From Blastocatellia bacterium (GTDB taxonomy: Bacteria; Acidobacteriota; Blastocatellia; Chloracidobacteriales; JADJPF01), in assembly GCA_025057015.1 (NCBI GenBank), contig JANWYG010000018.1, positions 1 to 64,000 on the forward strand: 64,000 nt of DNA. The letters run 5' to 3'. Positions within the stretch are counted from its first letter, which is position 1. Each line of letters begins with the position of its first letter. The translations under genes were made by a program, and so were the position numbers. Below the pieces are notes generated by a model. It ran no database searches. It was given only the letters and a program-made list of their open reading frames with translations, and was not told where the DNA came from. Positions 53,501-62,352 of the stretch are shown here, piece by piece.

Positions 53501-53822
53501 TAGCACAGTCAGTCGGGTTAGTGTACCTATACAGGTGGCTTACGGAACAGATACGGACCTTGTAACGAAGTTGCTGCTTCAAGCTGTCGAGGTAGACGAG
53601 GTAGTTTTAAAGGAGCCACCTCCGGTAGTCGTCTTTTCAGGTTTTGGCGATTCGGGCCTAGAGATAAAGCTGTTTTACTATATCCCTAACCGCAATGTTT
53701 ATAACGACACGCTGACTCGTGTAAACCGTAGGATCGATACTTTGCTCAGGGAGGCAGGAGTAAAGATCCCTTATCCGCAACGGGATATTCATATAGTCTC
53801 TCAGGTGACAGCAAAACCATAA
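50583..53822 (+). CDS. Large MscS-family mechanosensitive channel with periplasmic coiled coil
   Basis: The 1079-residue protein is a MscK/MscM-like channel. A signal peptide (about 1-21) is followed by a long periplasmic coiled-coil region (about 30-430) and several transmembrane helices (about 475-900). The MscS pore and beta domain is VGLGFGLQEIFSNFISGLII, LERPVRVGDIVTVEGVTGTI and LIIPNKNFITGQVINWTL. It relieves osmotic pressure; large forms often respond to ions or envelope state. It lies 8 nt after the aminotransferase. Confidence 0.9.
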   Translation: MRNLLVLLLAVSVVFGQVAAGGFEPDISYVDAKVQSLKVRQRLNQQQLERVLAVYAEVKERISARDRWVEKLKLLKTEQEDLATHLDRLERQITGLRAEQALPQLSQDASVEQLEQSYRQSSVALELAKDELVTAEQNLKELAERRRKLPELLGELRVHLSELDKRRLEDDYEELAEASQLLKHVSIQAVRSEMQYYEAELMVLPQRERLLIAQRELAALKVTREQQLNAFWRERLAEGMRLEAERAVLLAEKELQQVAALLRPVAEENLKIAKLRAERRIAVKIDQTRKELEQTRQMLLRVQQNLVRLKGRIETVGLTDSTGVLLRKVLDELPDLRDYQRRIVSRQQELSNLQTQIFELEEQQGRAGEVRDELFRKLKLAREEKLETDAERLLQTRSSLLKTQLAELGVYFDLVMELDAEQRQLVADLTGTRKFIEENILWVKTLPAISLSDFSKAVSFVRRLTWGLVKSTAAGLLENVLRETFKLLLVLTGAVAVFYLLLRIRKRLHDYIVAVGTVEVERPGIESVAGTLKVFFATIALSAVAPALLVVIFGIIHSLGENLVLLQAVAAGLGTVIVPYLTTRFLLAFGMRMGLAQAHLEWSEQRIATLCSLVERINILVIPSIFFVSFIQSLNFSETEQALTGRFFYVFGNVALAYVIFRLLHPIRGVVYEDSEEHKYWYRYILCICVASIPVVLAVISALGYTYAAMQLWEVFGKTVLAASYVIVFKALAYTLIVAKASKSEDKQAVSEEELKQFKLQAYSMVSQASIIALTLYVLFIWMPVIPALNYLNKVELWSTSVEVVKEGGTAYEVVSIKLTDVVLCAVVLVLTVITARNVPGLVELIFLQRLPLDAGTRYAFILISRYVIVIVGTVLAAGRLGVKWGHVQWMIAAVSVGLGFGLQEIFSNFISGLIILLERPVRVGDIVTVEGVTGTITRIRIRSTTVTDYDMKELIIPNKNFITGQVINWTLSSTVSRVSVPIQVAYGTDTDLVTKLLLQAVEVDEVVLKEPPPVVVFSGFGDSGLEIKLFYYIPNRNVYNDTLTRVNRRIDTLLREAGVKIPYPQRDIHIVSQVTAKP

Positions 53823-53922
53823 CATGTTGCTTTAAGATAACACGCTTAAGCTTATATGAAGAGAGCACTTTCAAACTTTCAGACTTTTTGTTAAAATTAG
53901 GTATCTTAATCGGAGACTGGCT

Positions 53923-54117
53923 ATGTTTCGGCTAAGACAAGTTTTTCACAAGCATAGCTGGAGTACGCCGCACTTTGAAGATGGGCGGCATATAATGCGC
54001 TGTTATGAATGTGGCGCTGTTCGCGTGGTGCGGGCTGAACTGATGCCTTCGGCGGAGATTCAGCGTAGGCAGCAGGAAGCGAAGGAAGCGTTGCGGAGGT
54101 TAAACGAGGCGTCCTGA
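53923..54117 (+). CDS. Small protein with CxxC zinc-like motif
   Basis: The 64-residue protein has HKHSWSTPHFEDGRHIMRCY followed by ECGAVRVVR: one CxxC and several His that may bind zinc, then an Arg/Glu-rich helix. Its stop overlaps the ATG of the DegT gene by 1 nt, so both are co-translated. Function unknown. Confidence 0.6.
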   Translation: MFRLRQVFHKHSWSTPHFEDGRHIMRCYECGAVRVVRAELMPSAEIQRRQQEAKEALRRLNEAS

Positions 54118-55211
54118 TGCCCATACCAATCGCTCGTCCAACTTTTGATACTGCTGAGGAAAAGGCGGCACAAGATGTCATACGTTCTGGTTGGATACTT
54201 CAAGGCCCACAGGTAGCTGATTTTGAGCGAGAATTTGCTGCATACGTAGGAGCGAAAGAAGCGGTTGCTGTGTCTTCTGGTACTGCAGCGCTTCACCTTA
54301 CACTGCTTGCTGCTGGCATAGGAGCCGGCGATTCCGTTATCTGTCCCAGTTATTCCTTCATAGCAACTGCAAACGCTATACGCCACTGCGGCGCCGAAGC
54401 CGTTTTCATAGACATCGATCCTAGTACGTATAACCTGGATCCAAAGTTGTTAGAACCTGCACTTAGACCTGACACTAAGGCAGTAATGGCAGTCCATCAA
54501 GTGGGTTTTCCAGCAGAGCTCGATGAAATAAAAGCTTTTTGCGATAAACACGGATTGCTGTTGATAGAAGATGCTGCTTGTGCTCTTGGTTCTAGATATA
54601 AAGGCGAGCCAATAGGACGTCCACATGGACTAGCGGCATGTTTTAGTTTTCATCCGCGCAAAATAATAACCACGGGCGACGGTGGTATGGTTACAACTTC
54701 CTCTTCCGAACTTGCTCGCCGTATTCGAGCTTTGCGTCAGCACGGGATTTTGAGTGCAGAAGAAGGGTATCTTGAAGTAGGTTACAATTTCCGAATGACT
54801 GATCTGCAAGCAGCGGTCGGCAGGCAGCAGTTAAAGAAATTACCTGATCTGCTAGAGCGTCGGCGGCTGCAGGCCGTACGGTATATAGAGGCTTTTCTCC
54901 CATGGGGACTGAAACCGCAGCTAGAGTCTCCAGGAGTGTTTAGTAACTATCAGTCTTTTCAGCTTCGCTTTCCGTCTGGTGGCACTGTATCGCAACAGCA
55001 GGTGCTTAGGCATCTCAACTCGAAGGGAATTGCTGCTCAGCCTGGGATTTTGCCCATACATTGGCAAAAGTTTTATGCTTCCGTAAAGGAATATCACCTT
55101 CCGCAAACAGATACTGCCCGCCGAGAAGTCGTCATGCTGCCCATCTATCACTCGCTCAGCGATGATGAGCAGCAGTTTGTCATTGATTCTGTGTTGGAGC
55201 TGGTTTTGTAG
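54117..55211 (+). CDS. DegT/DnrJ/EryC1 aminotransferase
   Basis: The 364-residue PLP enzyme has AVSSGTAALHLTLLAAGIG, LIEDAACALGSRYKG and CFSFHPRKIITTGDGGMVTT with the Lys that forms the internal aldimine. The C-terminal part VVMLPIYHSLSDDEQQFV is normal. It probably aminates a nucleotide-linked keto-sugar; no sugar cluster is adjacent, unlike the copy at 7786. The 3' end overlaps the convergent CreD-like gene by 32 nt. Confidence 0.9.
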   Translation: MPIPIARPTFDTAEEKAAQDVIRSGWILQGPQVADFEREFAAYVGAKEAVAVSSGTAALHLTLLAAGIGAGDSVICPSYSFIATANAIRHCGAEAVFIDIDPSTYNLDPKLLEPALRPDTKAVMAVHQVGFPAELDEIKAFCDKHGLLLIEDAACALGSRYKGEPIGRPHGLAACFSFHPRKIITTGDGGMVTTSSSELARRIRALRQHGILSAEEGYLEVGYNFRMTDLQAAVGRQQLKKLPDLLERRRLQAVRYIEAFLPWGLKPQLESPGVFSNYQSFQLRFPSGGTVSQQQVLRHLNSKGIAAQPGILPIHWQKFYASVKEYHLPQTDTARREVVMLPIYHSLSDDEQQFVIDSVLELVL

Positions 55212-56427
55212 CCATAGCGAAACGCTCACTCCATTTGATCCTACCTGTAAGCTGCATCACTAGGAATAGCGTTATGATCGAACCAATCGTGATAGCAAGC
55301 CCTGAGAATCCTTTGAAAAAAAAGGCGTAGGAAAACAGTACGAGGTAGATAAATTGTGCAAGACTAGTTTCAAGCAGCGCAAATCGAATACCTACAACTA
55401 GTCGCATATAGCTAACTACTAGAAAGATAGAAACTGCCGAACAGATTGCAAAGCTGCTATGTATAGAGATGTGGTCTACAAGATAGGCTAGCAATAAGTG
55501 AAACGCGAAGAAGGCGCAAGCTAAGAAAAAATAGTTCATTGGGTGTAGATCAATACCCCGTATGGTAGTAATTATGAACATCAGAAAGAAGAAGAAAAAC
55601 AGCGATACAGGAGCGAAAAGACTTATCTCACCGGCAAGTGGGCCAGGTTGGAGCTTTTCCGGCATGACCATAGCTATGGTGAAGCCAGAAAGCAAGTTGT
55701 TGTACTGCCAAGTAAGTTCCCATCCGCGGTCGGTCTGTTGTTTAAAAGATGGCGATATCGAGTTTTCGGGAAAATCTATGTCGCGAAAATTTGTCGTCAT
55801 CACCAGTCTGAAATTTCTTACTTGTGAGACTTCGCTGCCGAAATTATATGTCCAGCGCTGCATGCCTTGTGATTTATAGCCTATCTGTAAGGCAACCTTT
55901 GACCCTTTGGCTACTTTTGTGCTTGTACTTATCGAATCGCCGGCGTTAGAAAAAGTACTGTCTTCACCGTTTACCTTGAATACCAGGTCGTCGTATATTG
56001 CTTGTGATGTGGGAAACGTAAAGGTCAGCGTCACGTCTTCAGTATCACTATCATTAATAAACACATATGTTCCGTTGAAAGCTACTTTATACGTGCTGTA
56101 CCAAAGTAGACCTTTCTGGCGATGTTCTAACTCGAGGGCAACTTTTATGTCACTTGACTCGATCTTAAGCAGCTGAACTACACTGTCCTGTATTTCCTTG
56201 ACTACAGGCTGATTATTTTCTATTGCTTGTACTTTCTTAAGAATAGTTTGTTGGGTCGATGCTCTGGGCGGTGACTGGTAGTGTTCGGCACCCCATATGG
56301 ATGCTACTTGCCCTCGAAGCTTATCTTGAAAGTTGTATGTCCGAGTGAAGATGGTAAAACTTAGTATTCCCCAAGCTATTGAGCTACAGATAAATATGAA
56401 TACTATCGCTGCTATTCGCTTTACCAT
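55180..56427 (-). CDS. CreD-like inner-membrane protein
   Basis: The 415-residue protein has an N-terminal transmembrane helix, a large periplasmic beta domain (about 30-265) and five or so C-terminal helices. HPMNYFFLACAFFAFHLLLA, LVDHISIHSSFAICSAVSIF and LITLFLVMQLTGRIKW-like segments are typical of CreD, a membrane protein of the CreBC regulon linked to envelope stress. No creBC genes are nearby. Confidence 0.8.
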   Translation of the reverse strand: MVKRIAAIVFIFICSSIAWGILSFTIFTRTYNFQDKLRGQVASIWGAEHYQSPPRASTQQTILKKVQAIENNQPVVKEIQDSVVQLLKIESSDIKVALELEHRQKGLLWYSTYKVAFNGTYVFINDSDTEDVTLTFTFPTSQAIYDDLVFKVNGEDSTFSNAGDSISTSTKVAKGSKVALQIGYKSQGMQRWTYNFGSEVSQVRNFRLVMTTNFRDIDFPENSISPSFKQQTDRGWELTWQYNNLLSGFTIAMVMPEKLQPGPLAGEISLFAPVSLFFFFFLMFIITTIRGIDLHPMNYFFLACAFFAFHLLLAYLVDHISIHSSFAICSAVSIFLVVSYMRLVVGIRFALLETSLAQFIYLVLFSYAFFFKGFSGLAITIGSIITLFLVMQLTGRIKWSERFAMATKPAPTQNQ

Positions 56428-56590
56428 AAAAGCTAATCGCTCCTTTCAGTATGCAAGTTACTTAGCATTATAAAGTACTTTATATCAACTACAAAAGGTT
56501 TTTGTCTAAGAGCTGTAGCGATCATGTCGGCACGTGAGATGGAAATAGTTTTAGTTTTGCTACTAAAATCCAGAGAAGAAAGGAGCGGGT

Positions 56591-58030
56591 ATGCTGATTT
56601 ACTTAGCGGCGATGATTTTATTATCAGTAATTCCAGCAGAGGAGTATCCTAAGGCTAGTGTTTCAGCAAGATACGAGTTGGCGTTACGTACTCGTAGGGT
56701 CGAGCGGGCTTGGCGTAATTGCACTGATAAGCAAGTGAAGGAACAAGTCACAGGCTTGATGAAGCAAGCAGTGGCAGACTTTTTCATAGGACGACCTGCT
56801 ATGGTTGCTGCTACTTTGGATAAGGCAGCTAGGTTACTAGAGGGCAAGGAGTCTACGGATGAGCTTCGTCTAGCGGATGCTCTTGCAGTGGCTTTTTCAC
56901 ACTATTTCTTGAGTACCCAAGCAGTTAATGTAGGGTTGAGTGTACAAGTTTTCTACGAATCGGTGGCCGAGATTGCTAAGCAGAACTTGGTTGTTGAGAT
57001 CTCGGAAGGAGGAAAGGCTTTAAAGACGTTGCAGGTGGTTGCGGAAAGGCAGGATGATGGATTCAAGCTTGCTGCGGCTAGCTCTGCGGATCGTCTGATA
57101 GATATTACTGTAAAGAGTAGTAAAGGCAAGCTACTACGCAAGTTTTCTGTCACCTTGTCTCGCGCTGATGATCCTACAGCGGAACTAGCTGCTATAAATA
57201 AGGCACTGTCAGAACGATTACTGCATCCGGTCGATATGTCTACGATAAAGTTCAGAGAGCAGTTGCTTACAGGACTACTTGATGGCCGAAGGTATGAAAT
57301 TGACTATCAGGCTGTACAACTTTTGAACGAAATGGAACACTGTCTTAGTGCTAGCAAAGGTGTTAGTGAATCTGTCTTCTTGAAGATGACTGGTGATATG
57401 CAACTAGCTGTGCCGAGAGGCTCAGGAGGAGGTGACTGGCCTGTGAGAGTCTACGTACCAAAAGAGCCAACTTCAGTAGCAGTAGTTACTTTACATGGTG
57501 CGGGTGGCAGCGAGAATATGTTCTTTGAGGGCTATGGCGACGGTTTGCTTTTAGAGCTTTGCAAAGAAAAGAATTGGCTGTTGATAGCACCCAAAGTGAA
57601 TTCTCCGCTTGATGATTATGCCTACTTGTTGGATAGACTTAGTCCGCTTTTGAGCGGTAAGAGAATTTTGCTACTAGGTCATTCTCTTGGAGCGATAGCA
57701 AGCCTTGTTGCTGCACAGAAGTCACCTGAGCGGTTTTCGGCCGTGGCTGTTATTTCAGGCTCGCCAATAGGCGAATTAAAAAGGCTAAAAGACATACCTA
57801 TTTTTGTTGCGGTAGGTACAGAAGATTTTTCCTTGAGGGGTTCAGGCATGCTAGCCAAACTGCTTGCTGAGCTGCAAGCAAATGTTGTGTACAAGACCTA
57901 TGAAGCTGAGCATTTACTGGTAGTAACGGAAGCGCTACCTGACATAGTGGAATGGTTTAGTTCGATTATTAGAGGCAAGAGTGAAGAGGTTAAACAACTT
58001 GATAGAACAGAAACAGATAACGGCCGATAG
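56591..58030 (+). CDS. Exported alpha/beta serine hydrolase with N-terminal helical domain
   Basis: The 479-residue protein has a hydrophobic N-terminus (about 1-17), an N-terminal region (about 20-280) not recognised, and an alpha/beta hydrolase domain. The hydrolase has VVTLHGAGGSENMFFEGYGD (oxyanion segment), ILLLGHSLGAIASLVAAQ (nucleophile Ser), VAVGTEDFSLRG (candidate Asp) and YEAEHLLV (candidate His). Such LpqC/PHB-depolymerase-like fusions are probably periplasmic esterases or peptidases. AAAGGAGCG precedes the ATG. Confidence 0.82.
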   Translation: MLIYLAAMILLSVIPAEEYPKASVSARYELALRTRRVERAWRNCTDKQVKEQVTGLMKQAVADFFIGRPAMVAATLDKAARLLEGKESTDELRLADALAVAFSHYFLSTQAVNVGLSVQVFYESVAEIAKQNLVVEISEGGKALKTLQVVAERQDDGFKLAAASSADRLIDITVKSSKGKLLRKFSVTLSRADDPTAELAAINKALSERLLHPVDMSTIKFREQLLTGLLDGRRYEIDYQAVQLLNEMEHCLSASKGVSESVFLKMTGDMQLAVPRGSGGGDWPVRVYVPKEPTSVAVVTLHGAGGSENMFFEGYGDGLLLELCKEKNWLLIAPKVNSPLDDYAYLLDRLSPLLSGKRILLLGHSLGAIASLVAAQKSPERFSAVAVISGSPIGELKRLKDIPIFVAVGTEDFSLRGSGMLAKLLAELQANVVYKTYEAEHLLVVTEALPDIVEWFSSIIRGKSEEVKQLDRTETDNGR

Positions 58031-58575
58031 CAGTGCAGCTAAGTCTTGTAGTTTCGGTAGCGACTAGCGTTTTTTTAAGGTTACCTAAAAGTAATACCAC
58101 GGGCATTGTCACGTAGGTAGTGACGTAGTACATTACTTGATCAGATGTAGCTATATGACGGCTCTAGATTTGACTACTTGCTGGACGGATATATCTTACC
58201 ACTTCAGCTGGGATGGCTTTAGCAGGTGTTAAATAGCTCGTTAGGTATACAGGAACTCAACTTGCATCATCCGCTTGCTCTAAAAGGGCTATCATGACGC
58301 TTATCTACCAGAGCCGCCGCTTGGTTGGCCGATACATATCACTTAGAGTAGGTGATCGCATCGGCTTACCTTAGTTGCCTGTCCGCTGGAGAGGGTTGTT
58401 AGCGATAGGTTGCTCTTATGTGCTTAGCCTGGGCTGAATGATTTTTCAAGAGCGGTTGAGCTACACCTTCGTTTTCTACGCACAGGTTCGGAGTTGCCTT
58501 AATTTGCCTACACTTGTTGATTGAGTGTTGGGCTGGTGATATTGTGTTTATCATTTCACACAAATGAGGGGTGAT
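58031..58575. other. 545-nt intergenic region without recognisable gene
   Basis: No credible open frame is present on either strand; the 58399-58926 minus frame is a shadow of the dehydrogenase gene. Two hairpins stand out: GTCAC-gtaggta-GTGAC (58108-58124) and GCCGAT...ATCGGC enclosing ATCAC/GTGAT (58328-58365). I searched by eye for RNase P, tmRNA and TPP-riboswitch signatures and found none. GAGGGGTGAT immediately before the next ATG is the RBS of the dehydrogenase gene. Confidence 0.5.
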
Positions 58576-60687
58576 ATGACCACAACGCAAGCTGCTACGA
58601 CGGCGAAATATGCCGGCCTTGACCGAGAGACACTTGTGAAAATGTATCGTACTATCTACCTGTCCCGTAGAATTGACGACAAAGAGATTCAGATGAAGGG
58701 ACAAAATAGGATCTTTTTTCAAATAAGCGGTGCTGGACACGAAGCTGTGCTCGTTGCGGCTGGGCTGCTTCTCAAGCCGGGGTATGATTGGTTTTATGCG
58801 TACTACCGTGACCGCGCTCTTATGCTGCAACTTGGTATGACGCCGCTGGATATGTTTTTGGGTGCCGTAGGAGCTGCGGCAGATCCTAATTCTGGTGGCC
58901 GGCAGATGCCTTCGCATTGGGGGCATAAAGCACTTAATGTAGTTTCTAAATCCAGCCCAACCGGTACGCAGTTTTTACAGGCCGTGGGTTGTGCCGAAGC
59001 TGGTAGGTATTATCAGTTAGTTAAAGAAGCTGGACCGGATAAGTTTAAACAAGATGAGATTGTTTATGTTTCTACTGGAGATGGCACGACTAGTGAAGGA
59101 GAGTTCTTCGAGTCGCTGAACACTGCATGTAATCTAAAGCTGCCTGTACTTTATCTTGTCGAGGATAATGGTTACGCAATATCTGTGCCAGTGTCGGTAC
59201 AGACTGCTGGCGGAAGCATATCTAAACTGCTTATTGGTTATCCTAACTTGCTTATAATGGAAGTCGACGGTACGGACCCGATAGCTAGCTATGCTGTGCT
59301 GCGTGAAGCTGTTGCCTATTGCCGAATGCGTCGTGGTCCGGCCCTTGTGCATGCTCACGTTATCAGACCGTACTCGCACTCGCTATCGGATGAAGAACGT
59401 CTTTACAAGACTGATAAAGAGCGGGAAGAGGAGCAGAAGCGGGATCCTATAGTCACGTTTGCTGATTTCTTGCTTAGAGAAGAGCTGATATCGGCTGAAG
59501 AGCTCGATCGGCTCAAAGCCGAAGTTGACGAAGAGGTCAATGCTGCTGCAGATGCGGCGATGGCTAGTCCACAACCTCCCAAAGACAGTATAGAGCTTTA
59601 CGTCTACTCGCCGGATGTCGATCCCACCAGTGACGCTTTTGCTACTGAACCTGAGTTTTCCGGTGCTCCTGGTACTATGGTTGACCTGATCAACCGATGC
59701 TTGCACGAAGAAATGGCACTGAATCCTAGAATCGTGGTTTTTGGCGAAGATGTAGCTGATTGTTCTAAAGAGGAGAATCTCGACTTAGTTAAGGGCAAGG
59801 GAGGGGTATTTAAGGTAACTGCAGGGTTGCAGCGCCGCTATGGTAGTCATCGAGTGTTTAACTCGCCACTTGCTGAAGCAAATATAATAGGTCGTGCGAT
59901 AGGTATGGCTACTCGCGGTCTCAAGCCTGTCGTGGAAATACAGTTTTTCGACTATATCTGGCCGGCGATGATGCAGCTTCGCAACGAACTTGCTTTGCTT
60001 AGATGGCGGTCTAATAATGCCTTCTCTTGTCCGGTGGTGGTACGTGTTCCCATAGGTGGCTATCTTAAGGGTGGTGCTATCTATCATAGCCAGTCTGGCG
60101 AGTCTATATTTACTCATATACCTGGGCTGAGGGTAGTATTTCCATCGAACGCTCTAGACGCAAATGGACTGCTACGGACTGCTATTCGCTCGGACGATCC
60201 TGTGCTGTTTCTCGAGCACAAACATCTATATCGTCAGACTTACAACAAATCCCAGTATCCCGGGCCGAACTATATGATACCTTTTGCAAAGGCCAGCATC
60301 TTAAGGCCGGGCAGTGATCTAACAGTGATAACCTATGGTGCACTTGTGCAGCGGACTCTTATTGCTGCTAAGGAGGCTGCCGAAGAGGGTATAGATGTAG
60401 AAGTAATAGATCTCAGAACACTTTCGCCTTATGATTGGAAAGCGATAGAGTCGTCTGTAAAGAAGACAAATCGGGTTATTGTGGCACACGAAGACTGTCT
60501 ATCCTGGGGTTATGGCGCAGAGATAGCCGCGCGGATAGGTAGCGAGTTGTTTGAATATCTTGACGCGCCGGTTCGTCGCGTTGCTGGTATGGATACTTTT
60601 GTTGCTTATGCTCCGGAACTTGAAGACGAGATATTGCCGCAGTCTAGCGATGTGCTTGCGGCTATCAGAGAACTATACAGGTATTAG
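58576..60687 (+). CDS. Fused alpha-beta E1 component of a 2-oxoacid dehydrogenase
   Basis: The 703-residue protein joins the TPP-binding alpha part (about 1-350, [20 protein letters not shown] to [15 protein letters not shown]-x27-N) with the beta part (about 375-703, [54 protein letters not shown]). Alpha and beta are normally separate. It decarboxylates pyruvate or a branched-chain 2-oxo acid and passes the acyl group to an E2 lipoyl protein; no E2/E3 genes lie nearby. ATG 58576 follows GAGGGGTGAT; the frame extends 4 codons further. Confidence 0.93.
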   Translation: MTTTQAATTAKYAGLDRETLVKMYRTIYLSRRIDDKEIQMKGQNRIFFQISGAGHEAVLVAAGLLLKPGYDWFYAYYRDRALMLQLGMTPLDMFLGAVGAAADPNSGGRQMPSHWGHKALNVVSKSSPTGTQFLQAVGCAEAGRYYQLVKEAGPDKFKQDEIVYVSTGDGTTSEGEFFESLNTACNLKLPVLYLVEDNGYAISVPVSVQTAGGSISKLLIGYPNLLIMEVDGTDPIASYAVLREAVAYCRMRRGPALVHAHVIRPYSHSLSDEERLYKTDKEREEEQKRDPIVTFADFLLREELISAEELDRLKAEVDEEVNAAADAAMASPQPPKDSIELYVYSPDVDPTSDAFATEPEFSGAPGTMVDLINRCLHEEMALNPRIVVFGEDVADCSKEENLDLVKGKGGVFKVTAGLQRRYGSHRVFNSPLAEANIIGRAIGMATRGLKPVVEIQFFDYIWPAMMQLRNELALLRWRSNNAFSCPVVVRVPIGGYLKGGAIYHSQSGESIFTHIPGLRVVFPSNALDANGLLRTAIRSDDPVLFLEHKHLYRQTYNKSQYPGPNYMIPFAKASILRPGSDLTVITYGALVQRTLIAAKEAAEEGIDVEVIDLRTLSPYDWKAIESSVKKTNRVIVAHEDCLSWGYGAEIAARIGSELFEYLDAPVRRVAGMDTFVAYAPELEDEILPQSSDVLAAIRELYRY

Positions 60688-60766
60688 CGAAGCCTAAACT
60701 TGTTCTTGGCCGCATCCTGTGTTAATAAATACACATCCTTCCACCACCAATTGTTTCGAGGTAGAC

Positions 60767-61513
60767 ATGTCAGGACATAGCAAATGGCACACTATTAAGC
60801 ATAAGAAAGGTGCGCTAGACGCAAAAAGGGGTAAGATTTTTACTAAGCTTATCAAAGAAATTACCGTAGCTGCGCGCACTGGCGGTGGCGACGTAGCTGG
60901 TAACCCGCGCTTGCGCAAGGCTATTGCAGACGCCAAGGCGCAGAATATGCCGAATGACACCATAGAGCGTGCTATAAAGCGTGGCACCGGAGAGTTGAGT
61001 GGTGACGTAATCGAAGAAATCACCTACGAAGGCTATGGGCCAGGTGGCGTAGCTATAATGATCGATGCTGCTACAGATAATAAGAACCGTACTGTAGGTG
61101 AGCTGCGGCATATCTTTTCCAAAAACGGCGGTAACCTTGGTGAAGCTGGCTGTGTAAGCTGGATGTTTAGTAAAAAGGGTGTAATTGTGATAGATAAAAC
61201 TGCTCGTAGCGAGGAAGAGCTGTTTGAGTTGGCACTGGGTGCTGGTGCTGATGACTTAAAGGATGATGGTGACGGATGGACTATCTATACGTCAGTTGAA
61301 AACTTCGAGACTGTGCTCGACGCCGTAAAGACAAGCGGCGTAACGCCTATCTCGGCAGATATTGTACGTGTTCCGCAAAATACTGTCCGAATCGAAGGTA
61401 GAGAGGCGCAGATGTTGCTTAAGCTGCTTGATACGCTCGAAGACCACGATGATGTACAGAAGGTCGCCTCAAACTTTGATATGGATGTAGAAGAATTGCA
61501 GAAAGCCGTATGA
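60767..61513 (+). CDS. yebC: YebC/PmpR-family DNA-binding or translation-associated protein
   Basis: The 248-residue protein has the family start MSGHSKWHTIKHKKGALDAK, AARTGGGDVAGNPRLRKAI and NMPNDTIERAIKRGTGE. The frame begins 16 codons earlier, but GAGG at 5 nt supports ATG 60767. YebC-like proteins act as transcriptional regulators, and recent work links some to translation of proline stretches. In many genomes it precedes ruvC; here a RecU-like gene overlaps its stop by 4 nt. Confidence 0.95.
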   Translation: MSGHSKWHTIKHKKGALDAKRGKIFTKLIKEITVAARTGGGDVAGNPRLRKAIADAKAQNMPNDTIERAIKRGTGELSGDVIEEITYEGYGPGGVAIMIDAATDNKNRTVGELRHIFSKNGGNLGEAGCVSWMFSKKGVIVIDKTARSEEELFELALGAGADDLKDDGDGWTIYTSVENFETVLDAVKTSGVTPISADIVRVPQNTVRIEGREAQMLLKLLDTLEDHDDVQKVASNFDMDVEELQKAV

Positions 61514-62172
61514 TATCTAGACGAGGTGCAGATGTAGGTAGCGGTTTTCAGGCAGCTGTCAATGCGACAAACGAAGCCTATGCCCGCCTGGGCCGTGCCT
61601 ATATCACCCGTAAGGCCGTACCTGGTAAGTATCTCCGACGCCAAACTCAACTGCTTGTAGACCTACCTGAGCAAGATGAAGGCCGTCTTTCATCTGAAGA
61701 GCTGAGACGACTGCTAGCATCGCAGCAAGGTCAGTCTAGGGTATTTGTTCCAGAATCGAAGGCTGAACCAGACTACGGTGGAGCAGTGGCCCCAGAGGGA
61801 AGAGCCATATTCTATGATGCTAAATCTACACGCCGTGAACGGCTCGATCTGGATAACCTGCATCCACATCAGATACATTTCCTCGAACAAATGGCAAAAA
61901 ATGGTGCTATTGCTGGCTTCTTAGTCGAGTTTACTAGATATCAACAGGTTTTCTTTCTGCCCATACAACTCGCTGTTAGATATATCTCGCTTACCGGCTA
62001 TCGCAGCATACCTTATAACTTCTTCAAATCTAAACTTGTGGCCGTGCAGCATGGTACAGGCTATCTCATCTTTGATTATCTTGCTGCTATCAAAGAGCAG
62101 GAACTAGCCTATGGCAGAGATTACGCAGCATTGGATTTATCTGCTGAACGTATTAAGCAAGCAAAGTCTTGA
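61510..62172 (+). CDS. RecU-like Holliday junction resolvase / PD-(D/E)xK nuclease
   Basis: The 220-residue protein has the RecU order: FQAAVNATNEAYARLGRAYI, TRKAVPGKY, PDYGGAVAPEGRAIFYDAKS with the D...(D)xK core (Asp where E is usual) and LHPHQIHFLEQMAKNGAIAG with FLVEF following. C-terminal strands contain VRYISLTGYRSIPYNFF. RecU resolves Holliday junctions in Bacillota, in place of RuvC. It overlaps yebC (ATGA), the site where ruvC normally stands, which supports a role in recombination. The substituted catalytic residue leaves activity to be tested. Confidence 0.8.
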   Translation: MISRRGADVGSGFQAAVNATNEAYARLGRAYITRKAVPGKYLRRQTQLLVDLPEQDEGRLSSEELRRLLASQQGQSRVFVPESKAEPDYGGAVAPEGRAIFYDAKSTRRERLDLDNLHPHQIHFLEQMAKNGAIAGFLVEFTRYQQVFFLPIQLAVRYISLTGYRSIPYNFFKSKLVAVQHGTGYLIFDYLAAIKEQELAYGRDYAALDLSAERIKQAKS

Positions 62173-62352
62173 GTTGTAGCTTGCTTTAAAAAACATTTCT
62201 TCAAAATATCTAAAGAATGTTTAGAAAAACGCTATGGATAATGTAGTCAATACTTATTTGAAAAAGCTTGACCTTCCTGAGAAACATCTACCTGTGCTAT
62301 GCTGACTGACGAATGGCCGGGTTGGTGTGCAGAGTAGTTGACCTACTTGCTT

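Noticed and set aside
58031-58575. RNase P RNA, tmRNA or TPP riboswitch in the long intergenic region
   Set aside because: Conserved cores such as GAGGAAAGTCC (RNase P), the tmRNA ends or CTGAGA plus the TPP 3' motif were not found by eye.
58399-58926. Minus-strand open frame of 175 codons
   Set aside because: Most of it is antisense to the dehydrogenase gene; composition and motifs ([15 protein letters not shown] and the like) look random and no RBS is clear.
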